Below, piece by piece: positions 18,606 through 24,847 of a stretch of 64,000 nt of DNA. Positions within the stretch are counted from its first letter, which is position 1; each line of letters opens with the position of its first letter. Below the pieces are notes generated by a model, which worked only from the letters and a program-made list of their open reading frames with translations, was not told where the DNA came from and searched no databases. A program made the position numbers and the translations under genes. Origin of the DNA: Actinomyces weissii (GTDB lineage: Bacteria > Actinomycetota > Actinomycetes > Actinomycetales > Actinomycetaceae). The DNA lies in the NCBI RefSeq assembly GCF_016598775.1, contig NZ_CP066802.1, forward strand, positions 2,170,001-2,234,000, given 5' to 3'.

Positions 18606-19772
18606 ATGCGCCGCAGCGATCCGAGTCGGCTGAGAATCGCGATGATCGGCACCCGTGGGGTGCCAGCCCGCTACGGCGGCTTCGAGACCGCGATCGAGGA
18701 GGTGGGGCAGCGCCTGGCCGCGCGCGGCCACCAGGTACTCGTCTACTCACGCAACCCAGATGCCAGCACTCCACTGCCGCGCAAGCACCTGGGTATGCGC
18801 GTGGTGGAGCTGCCCGCTATGCGCAGGCGCTCCCTGGAGACCCTCTCCCACACGGGCCTGTCCGTGGCCCACCTGCTGCGGCGGGTCCACCCCGACGTCG
18901 CCCTGCTGTTCAACGCCGCCAACTCCCCCTTCCTGCCAGCCCTGCGACTGGCCGGGGTCCCCGTGGCCACCCACGTGGACGGCCTGGAGTGGCGGCGCGG
19001 CAAGTGGGGGCCTACCGGCCAGCGCTACTACCGGGCCGCCGAGGCCGCAGCCGTGCGCTGGTCCGACGCGCTGATCGCGGACGCCCAGGGCATAGCGGAC
19101 TACTACACGCAGGAGTTCCAGGCCCCGACCTGGCTGATCTCCTACGGCGCCCCCCGCCTGCGCACCGGGTCGGACCGCCTGGCCGAGCTGGGCCTGGAGC
19201 CCCAGGGCTTCCACCTGGTGGTTGCCCGCTTCGAGGTGGAGAACCACGTGGACGTCATCGTGGAGGGCTACGTCCGCTCCCGGGCGCGGCTGCCCCTGGT
19301 GGTGGTCGGCTCGGCACCCTACGCGAACGAGTACACCGCCCGGGTCGAGTCCCTGGCGGACGAGCGGGTGCGGCTGCTGGGCGGGCTGTGGGACCAGGAG
19401 CAGCTGGACCAGCTCTACGGCAACGCCCTGGTCTACTACCACGGGCACTCCGTGGGTGGCACCAACCCCTCGCTGCTGCGCGCGATCGGCGCGGGGGCGG
19501 CAGTGGACGCCTTTGACGTGTCCTTCAACCGGGAGGTGCTGGAGGAGGCGGGCCGCTACTGGCAGGACGCCGACGACGTCGCCGCCCTGGTGGAGTCCGC
19601 CGAGGCCGCCCCGGAGCGGCAGCTGGCCCGCGGCACCCTCTCGCTGGAGCGTGCGGCCCGCTACGACTGGGACGAGGTCACGGACCGCTACGAGGAGCTG
19701 TGCCAGACGCTTGCCGCCGACGGGCCCCGACGCCAACGGCCCTCTGGACGACGGACGGGAGCCTGCTCATGA
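18606..19772 (+). CDS. DUF1972-type family 4 glycosyltransferase
   Basis: A GT-B transferase of 388 residues. The N-terminal IAMIGTRGVPARYGGFETAIEE motif defines the DUF1972 group, which includes rhamnosyltransferases of polysaccharide loci. The C-terminal half carries VARFEVENHVDVIVEGY and YYHGHSVGGTNPSLLRAIGAGAAV, the donor-binding region, though a perfect EX7E motif is not seen. GGAGGT lies five bases before ATG. Its stop overlaps the next glycosyltransferase start (ATGA). It probably acts on the growing undecaprenyl-linked oligosaccharide; rhamnose as donor is only a family-based suggestion. Confidence 0.86.
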   Translation: MRRSDPSRLRIAMIGTRGVPARYGGFETAIEEVGQRLAARGHQVLVYSRNPDASTPLPRKHLGMRVVELPAMRRRSLETLSHTGLSVAHLLRRVHPDVALLFNAANSPFLPALRLAGVPVATHVDGLEWRRGKWGPTGQRYYRAAEAAAVRWSDALIADAQGIADYYTQEFQAPTWLISYGAPRLRTGSDRLAELGLEPQGFHLVVARFEVENHVDVIVEGYVRSRARLPLVVVGSAPYANEYTARVESLADERVRLLGGLWDQEQLDQLYGNALVYYHGHSVGGTNPSLLRAIGAGAAVDAFDVSFNREVLEEAGRYWQDADDVAALVESAEAAPERQLARGTLSLERAARYDWDEVTDRYEELCQTLAADGPRRQRPSGRRTGACS

Positions 19773-20917
19773 GCACGGTGCTGGTGGCCCACCCCTCCCC
19801 TGACCTGTACGGCTCGGACCGCCAGCTCCTGGAGACGGTGGCTGGCCTGCACCAGGCCGGGCACCGGGTGCTCGTGGCCCTGCCTGAGCACGGCCCGCTG
19901 GAGGCCGAGATGGAGGCGGTGGGCGCCAAGGTGGCGGTCCTGCCCTTCACGGTCCTGCGCAAGGCGCTGCTGAGCCCGCGCGGCCTGGCCGGGCTGGCGG
20001 CGCGCACCCCGGGCGAGCTGCTGCGCCTGCGCTCGGTGGTGCGTGCCGCCCGGGCCGACCTGGTGCTGGTGAACACGGTGACCCTGCCCTGGTGGGGGCC
20101 AGCGGCCCGCGCCGCCGGGGTGCCGGTGCTCGCGCACGTGCACGAGGCCGAGGACAGCCAGCCCCTGGCACTGCGGGCGGGGCTCAACGCCCCCCTGCTG
20201 GCCGCCGACCGGGTGGTAGCCAACTCCGGGGCGGCGCGGGACACCCTGCTGCAGGCCCAGCCGCTGCTACGGCGCCGGGTGCAGGTGGTCCACAACGGTG
20301 TGCCGGGCCCCCAGCAGCCCCCGCGCCCCCTGCGCAGGCGTTCCGCCACGGACCCGTTGCGGGTGGTGATGGTGGGTCGCCTGTCTCCCCGTAAGGGGGT
20401 GGACGTGGCCCTGGAGGCCGTCGGGCTGCTGCGCCAGCAGGGCGTGGACGCCTCGATCCGGGTGTGCGGCTCGGTGTTCCCTGGCTACGAGTGGTACGAG
20501 TCCGAGCTGCGGCAGCGGGCGCAGGCCGCAGACCTGGCGGGCCACGCCGAGCTGCTGGGCTACGTGCACCCGACCTGGCCGGAGCTGGAGGAGACGGACG
20601 TGGTGGTGGTGCCCTCCCGGGCGGAGCCTTTTGGCAACACGGCGGTGGAGGCTATGCACGCGGGCCGGCCCCTGGTCGCCTCCCGGGTGCAGGGGCTGCA
20701 GGAGGTGGTGACCGACGGCGTAACCGGGCTCCTGGTGGAGCCGGACTCCCCGGCGGCCCTGGCCCAGGCGCTGCTCGAGCTGACCCGGGACCCGCAGCTG
20801 GCCCGCCGTCTGGCCACGCAGGGGCAGCGGGAGGCGGCCACCCGTTTCGGGGTGGAGCGCTACCGCCAGGAGATGGTGGCGCAGGTGGCGCAGGCGCTGG
20901 GGCACCACGCTGGCTGA
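19769..20917 (+). CDS. Family 4 glycosyltransferase
   Basis: A 382-residue GT-B retaining glycosyltransferase. The N-terminal domain has LVAHPSPDLYGSDRQLLE and the C-terminal domain has VGRLSPRKGVDVALEAV and the EX7E-type motif in SRAEPFGNTAVEAMHAGRPLVAS. The frame is open upstream, but ATG 19769 overlaps the preceding stop and begins the conserved beta strand, fixing the start. It should add a sugar to the lipid-linked repeat unit after the first transferase. A bidirectional hairpin follows. Confidence 0.9.
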   Translation: MSTVLVAHPSPDLYGSDRQLLETVAGLHQAGHRVLVALPEHGPLEAEMEAVGAKVAVLPFTVLRKALLSPRGLAGLAARTPGELLRLRSVVRAARADLVLVNTVTLPWWGPAARAAGVPVLAHVHEAEDSQPLALRAGLNAPLLAADRVVANSGAARDTLLQAQPLLRRRVQVVHNGVPGPQQPPRPLRRRSATDPLRVVMVGRLSPRKGVDVALEAVGLLRQQGVDASIRVCGSVFPGYEWYESELRQRAQAADLAGHAELLGYVHPTWPELEETDVVVVPSRAEPFGNTAVEAMHAGRPLVASRVQGLQEVVTDGVTGLLVEPDSPAALAQALLELTRDPQLARRLATQGQREAATRFGVERYRQEMVAQVAQALGHHAG

Positions 20918-20933
20918 ACGGTAACGGTCCGCT

Positions 20934-20971
20934 ATGCCGGGGCCGGGGCCACAGGCCCGTGCCCCCGGCAT
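20934..20971. terminator. Bidirectional compound hairpin
   Basis: A 9-bp outer stem (ATGCCGGGG at 20934-20942 with 20963-20971) encloses a GC-rich inner stem. It lies between the convergent glycosyltransferase and flippase genes and can serve both. Confidence 0.7.
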
Positions 20972-20983
20972 TACGGGGCTCCG

Positions 20984-22345
20984 TCAGCCCTGCGCGGCGG
21001 GCGGCGTCGCAGCCGCTGGAGTCCGCCGCTGGCGCAGGTCCCGGCGCACCCACCAGGCGTAGGGCAGCAGCTGGCAGAGCAGGATGGTCAGGGCGGAGCC
21101 GAGCAGCGGCCCAGCCGCCCCCAGCGGCTCGATAAGCAGGTAGGACAGGGCCAGGTTCACGGGGATCAGCACCAGCACGGGCCACATCTGGAACTGCAGC
21201 CCCCGCGGCGAGGTCATGTACATGGTGATCGGCTGCTTGGCGGCCTCTACCACCACGTTGAGCACCCACACCCAGATCAGCACCGCCGGGATAGCGATCA
21301 GGCCGTCAGAGAGCTTGCCTGCCGCCCAGGGGGTGAGCGCGGCCATGGCCAGGGCCGCCAGCAGCCCGCCCAGGGCGAAGACCAGGGTCGGCTTGGCCGG
21401 GGAGACCACCCGCCCTTGCGCACGGGCCTTGGCGAACAGCGGCCACATGGCGCTGGAGGCGGCGAAGAGCGTCTGGGTGAGCAGCTGGAAGAGGCTGGCG
21501 GCCAGCGTGTACTGGGCCAGGTCGTCGGGCCGCCCGAAGTGGGACAGCAGCAGCCGGTCGGTCTGGAAGGCCAGGGGGATGGCCAGGGCCTGGACGAACT
21601 GGGGTCCGGCGGTGCCCGCGATCGGCACCCCGGGAACGGAGCGCAGGCGGGGCACGTCACGGGCGGCGTCGCGCAGCAGGGGGCGGGTGGCCCGCCAGGC
21701 CACCGTGACACAGATGACCGCTACCAGGGAGTTGGCCAGGTAGGACAGGACCGACAGCTCGTTACCGGCGTCGAGCCGCAGGAGGATGGCCAGGACGAGC
21801 ATGGTGGTGAAGGCGGGCGAGACGACGCCCTGGCTGAGCACCTGGGTGGCGGCCCGCCCCATGCCGACGACCACGCGCTGCCCGATGGTCAGCGGCAGCG
21901 CGGCCGCGTAGACCAGCAGGCACAGGGTGGCGGTCAGACCGCCACCGGGCAGGAGCCTGGCCCCCAGCAGGGTCGGCCACAGCCCTAGCAGTCCGATGGC
22001 GACGCCGATGCTGGCGATCACCAGGGCGGAACTGATCAGCACACGCAAGGCCGTGGTCAAGGTCCGCCGGACCCGGGCGTCCTCGGGCAGGTCCTCCGAG
22101 CCGGAGACGGCGTTGATGACGACCGCGCCGATGCCCAGGTCCGCGAAGGGGATCAGGTTGGGGAAGGTGGCCAGCAGCCCGTACTGCGCGTAGGCGTCCG
22201 CCCCGAAGTGCCCGATTATCAGCCGGGTGTTGACCAGCCCGAAGACCCCGGCCACCCCCATCACCAGGATCTTCGCGAAAGCGGTCCGGCCGACGACCCG
22301 CCACATGCCCGCACCTCTAAGCGCCACCTTGCCTCGCCCAGCCAT
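20984..22345 (-). CDS. Polysaccharide flippase (Wzx/MATE-like)
   Basis: A 453-residue membrane protein with about twelve to fourteen helices, of the polysaccharide transporter (MOP) superfamily that moves undecaprenyl-linked oligosaccharides across the membrane. The N-terminal GRTAFAKILVMGVAGVFGLVNTRLIIGHFGADAYAQYGLLATFPNL matches the family's first two helices. ATG 22343-22345, with GGAAGGA six bases upstream, is preferred to the ATG ten codons earlier. It is transcribed away from the priming transferase; the shared gap holds inverted repeats that could control both directions. Confidence 0.88.
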   Translation of the reverse strand: MAGRGKVALRGAGMWRVVGRTAFAKILVMGVAGVFGLVNTRLIIGHFGADAYAQYGLLATFPNLIPFADLGIGAVVINAVSGSEDLPEDARVRRTLTTALRVLISSALVIASIGVAIGLLGLWPTLLGARLLPGGGLTATLCLLVYAAALPLTIGQRVVVGMGRAATQVLSQGVVSPAFTTMLVLAILLRLDAGNELSVLSYLANSLVAVICVTVAWRATRPLLRDAARDVPRLRSVPGVPIAGTAGPQFVQALAIPLAFQTDRLLLSHFGRPDDLAQYTLAASLFQLLTQTLFAASSAMWPLFAKARAQGRVVSPAKPTLVFALGGLLAALAMAALTPWAAGKLSDGLIAIPAVLIWVWVLNVVVEAAKQPITMYMTSPRGLQFQMWPVLVLIPVNLALSYLLIEPLGAAGPLLGSALTILLCQLLPYAWWVRRDLRQRRTPAAATPPAAQG

Positions 22346-22441
22346 CGGGGTCCTTCCGTCTCTTGGGTAGCCCACCCTAGGACGCCGCGGCCTGAGCCCT
22401 GCCTTACGAGCCGCGGACGTGACGCCGGGCTCACTCTATCT

Positions 22442-22510
22442 TCCGCAAGCAGATCTTGCGGATTCCAAAAAGACCGCAAGTCGATTTTGCGGCCCTTGCG
22501 GTGGTATTAT
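22442..22510 (+). promoter_or_regulatory. Promoter with repeated CCGCAAG/CTTGCGG operators
   Basis: Site 1 (22442-22462) is TCCGCAAG-N5-CTTGCGGA, perfect in both 8-base arms. Site 2 (22474-22492) is CCGCAAG-N5-TTTGCGG. Their centres are 31 bases apart, about three helical turns. A further half-site CTTGCGG lies at 22495-22501, and TATTAT at 22505-22510 fits a -10 box, so site 2 overlaps the -35 position as for an activator touching RNA polymerase. The nearest regulator gene is the LuxR-type protein at 24848-27661. Confidence 0.75.
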
Positions 22511-22808
22511 AACAACCGGGTAACGAACCAGACAGTCAGCCCTGACTAGCAAGGCAACACCCTGTAATGACCGCTTTAACTACCGTTGGACACCCCTTAG
22601 ACACTGAATCCGCAAGCCTTGCGGATCGCACGCAACCCCACCGTATGCCCCCCGCAGGCACCCGAAGGCAACGGCCCTGAGCACGGCCCAGGGGTGCCGA
22701 AAGCGGCAGACTCGAATCACGCCGGGTCGCGGTTGACGCAACCGCCACTCCCCCGGACCTGCTCCCACCTGGGGAGCTTGCCCTTGAAGATTTCGACGAA
22801 AGCCACGT
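22511..22808 (+). other. Long structured 5' leader of the priming transferase
   Basis: About 300 bases separate the likely -10 box from the start codon. No gene is evident here. It contains TCCGCAAG-C-CTTGCGGA at 22609-22625 (same arms as the upstream operators but with a one-base spacer) and a 7-bp hairpin GCGGTTG/CAACCGC at 22729-22745. No known riboswitch class is recognised. It could hold an internal operator or an attenuator. Confidence 0.4.
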
Positions 22809-24284
22809 ATGTCTCTCCTCCTGGCCCCTCTTCCTGCCAAGGCGTCTGCTGCCAGCACCGACGAGTGCGCACGCACGACCGCCCGGGCCAACGTGCACGT
22901 GCGCCGCCCCTGGACCAGCTACCGCCGCATCCTGCGCGCCTGCATGGTCTCCCAGGACCTGCTGCTGTCTGCCTCCACCGCAGCAGCGGTCGCGGCCCTC
23001 ACTGAGCCTTCTCAAGCACCCTGGTTGCTTAGCACCAACATCCTGCTGGTAGTCATCGCCGCCTGCTCCGGAGCCCTGAGCGAGCAGGTGCTCGCCGAGG
23101 CCGCCTCCGGCTGGCGCCGCGTCCTGGCGGCCCTGCCCACCACCGTCCTGGTCACCCTGCTCGCGGCGCAGGTGGCTGGGCTGAGCGTGCCGCTGCGCGC
23201 CACCCTGCTATCCGCTCCCCTGGGCACGGCCGCCATGATCCTGGGCCGCGCGGCCCTGAAGGCGTACCTGCGCCACACCCGCCTGGACGGCCACGGCCTG
23301 CGCCGCGCCCTGGTGGTGGTAGGTACCGGCGCCGACCCGGTACTGCGCGGCCTGCGCCAGCACCCCGGTGACGGCTTCCTGCTGGTTGGCGCCGTGCCCT
23401 CCACCTGCAGCCCCGAGGCCAGCACGCGCATGCCCCGCTGCCTGGGCAGCATCAACGAGCTGCACGAGATCGTGCAGGAGAACAAGGTGGATGTCGTGCT
23501 CCTGGTCGGCGCCGTCCACCCTGAGGACCAGGTCAAGGTGCTGCGCGGCATCGAGGGCACCAGGGCCCGCTTCGTGATGATGCCCGGACTGACCGCGGTC
23601 TCCTCCCAGCGTATCCGCGTGCTGCCCTCCGCCGCCGGCTGGACCGGGGCCGTGGAGGTCGACCAGCGTCGCCAGCGCTCCCTGGCCAAGCGGGCCGTGG
23701 ACCTGGGCGTCGGCAGCCTGCTGACCCTGGTCGCCCTGCCGATCATCGCGGTGGCCGGAGTCCTGGTGCGCCTGACCGACGGCGGCCCCATGTTCTACAC
23801 GCAGACCCGCGTGGGCAAGGACGGCCAGCCCTTCAAGATGTTCAAGCTCCGCTCCATGTACGTCGACGCCGACGCCCGCCGCGCCAGCGTGATCGCCGCG
23901 CGCGCCGGTTCCGGCCAGGGCAACGAGGTGCTCTTCAAGAGCGCCGACGACCCGCGGATCACCCCGGTGGGCAAGGTGCTGCGCCGCCTGTCGATCGACG
24001 AGCTGCCCCAGATCTTCAACGTGCTGCTGGGTGACATGTCCCTGATCGGCCCCCGCCCCGCCCTGCCGGAGGAGGTCGCCACCTACGACGCCGAGGCCCG
24101 TCGTCGCCTCCTGGTGCGCCCCGGCATGACCGGCCTGTGGCAGGTCTCCGGCCGCTCCGACCTGTCCTGGGAGCGTTCCGTGGCCATCGACCAGTACTAC
24201 GTGGACAACTCCTCCTCCCTCCTTGACGTACACATTGCCGCAGCCACCTTCAGGGCCGTGCTGGGCGGAAAGGGTGCCTACTGA
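22809..24284 (+). CDS. Priming sugar-phosphate transferase (WbaP/CpsE type)
   Basis: Membrane enzyme that starts the repeat unit by moving a sugar phosphate from a UDP-sugar to undecaprenyl phosphate. 491 residues: four or five N-terminal helices, a central CoA-binding-like Rossmann domain (about 155-265, RRALVVVGTG), another helix, then the bacterial sugar transferase domain (about 295-491) with KRAVDLGVGS, TRVGKDGQPFKMFKLRSM, LRRLSIDELPQIFNVLLGDMSLIGPRP and RPGMTGLWQVSGRS. Galactose-, glucose- or GlcNAc-phosphate specificity cannot be told. The start lacks a strong ribosome-binding site. Its stop overlaps the next ATG by one base (TGATG). Confidence 0.93.
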   Translation: MSLLLAPLPAKASAASTDECARTTARANVHVRRPWTSYRRILRACMVSQDLLLSASTAAAVAALTEPSQAPWLLSTNILLVVIAACSGALSEQVLAEAASGWRRVLAALPTTVLVTLLAAQVAGLSVPLRATLLSAPLGTAAMILGRAALKAYLRHTRLDGHGLRRALVVVGTGADPVLRGLRQHPGDGFLLVGAVPSTCSPEASTRMPRCLGSINELHEIVQENKVDVVLLVGAVHPEDQVKVLRGIEGTRARFVMMPGLTAVSSQRIRVLPSAAGWTGAVEVDQRRQRSLAKRAVDLGVGSLLTLVALPIIAVAGVLVRLTDGGPMFYTQTRVGKDGQPFKMFKLRSMYVDADARRASVIAARAGSGQGNEVLFKSADDPRITPVGKVLRRLSIDELPQIFNVLLGDMSLIGPRPALPEEVATYDAEARRRLLVRPGMTGLWQVSGRSDLSWERSVAIDQYYVDNSSSLLDVHIAAATFRAVLGGKGAY

Positions 24285-24736
24285 TGCAGCGCTCCAACAC
24301 CTGCGACAAGCTCGTGACCGGCTACGTGCCCGGCGGCTTCGACATGTTCCACATCGGCCACCTCAACATCCTCAAGGAGGCCGCCAAGCGCTGCGACCGC
24401 CTGATCGTGGGCGTGGCCACCGACCAGGCCCTCGTGGACATGAAGGGGCGCGCCCCCATGATCACCTTCGAGGAGCGCCGCGCCATCGTCGAGGCCCTGG
24501 GCATCGTGGACGTGGCGGTGGCGGACCACAGCCAGGACAAGCGCCAGGCCTGGAAGGAGAACCACTTCGACGTCCTGTTCAAGGGCACCGACTGGCAGGG
24601 CACCGCCAAGGGCGCCCGCCTGGAGGCGGAGATGGCGCAGGTCGGCGCGGAGGTCGTCTACCTGCCCTACACGCTGTCCACCTCCTCGACCATGCTGCGC
24701 CAGGCCCTCCACGAGGTCGTCGCCGTCGGCGCCTGA
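24284..24736 (+). CDS. Glycerol-3-phosphate cytidylyltransferase-like protein
   Basis: A 150-residue single-domain nucleotidyltransferase. GGFDMFHIGHLNILKEA carries the HXGH motif and the end TLSTSSTM matches the second CTP-binding motif (RTXGISTT) in altered form, while FKGTDWQGTAKG lies at the substrate side. This is the TagD/GCT family, which makes CDP-glycerol. Coupled to the priming transferase, it suggests the polymer carries glycerol phosphate or another CDP-activated alcohol, yet no glycerophosphotransferase gene is visible here. Ethanolamine-phosphate or FAD-synthetase-type substrates are less likely alternatives. Confidence 0.82.
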   Translation: MQRSNTCDKLVTGYVPGGFDMFHIGHLNILKEAAKRCDRLIVGVATDQALVDMKGRAPMITFEERRAIVEALGIVDVAVADHSQDKRQAWKENHFDVLFKGTDWQGTAKGARLEAEMAQVGAEVVYLPYTLSTSSTMLRQALHEVVAVGA

Positions 24737-24768
24737 GCACGGACCTGGCAAGCCCCGCCACGGACAAC

Positions 24769-24802
24769 GGAAGCGTCCTGCGACAGCACGCAGGACGCTT
24801 CC
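24769..24802. terminator. Bidirectional hairpin between convergent genes
   Basis: A 14-bp perfect stem (24769-24782 with 24789-24802, loop ACAGCA) lies between the cytidylyltransferase gene and the convergent LuxR regulator gene. It can stop both transcripts. Confidence 0.8.
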
Positions 24803-24847
24803 TGTATCTCCGGGACCTCTCGCCCGGCACCTACTTCTCCAGGGCTG

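Noticed and set aside
22442-22625. CRISPR-like array
   Set aside because: The repeats are short inverted pairs with irregular spacing and no spacers of constant length; no cas genes are nearby.
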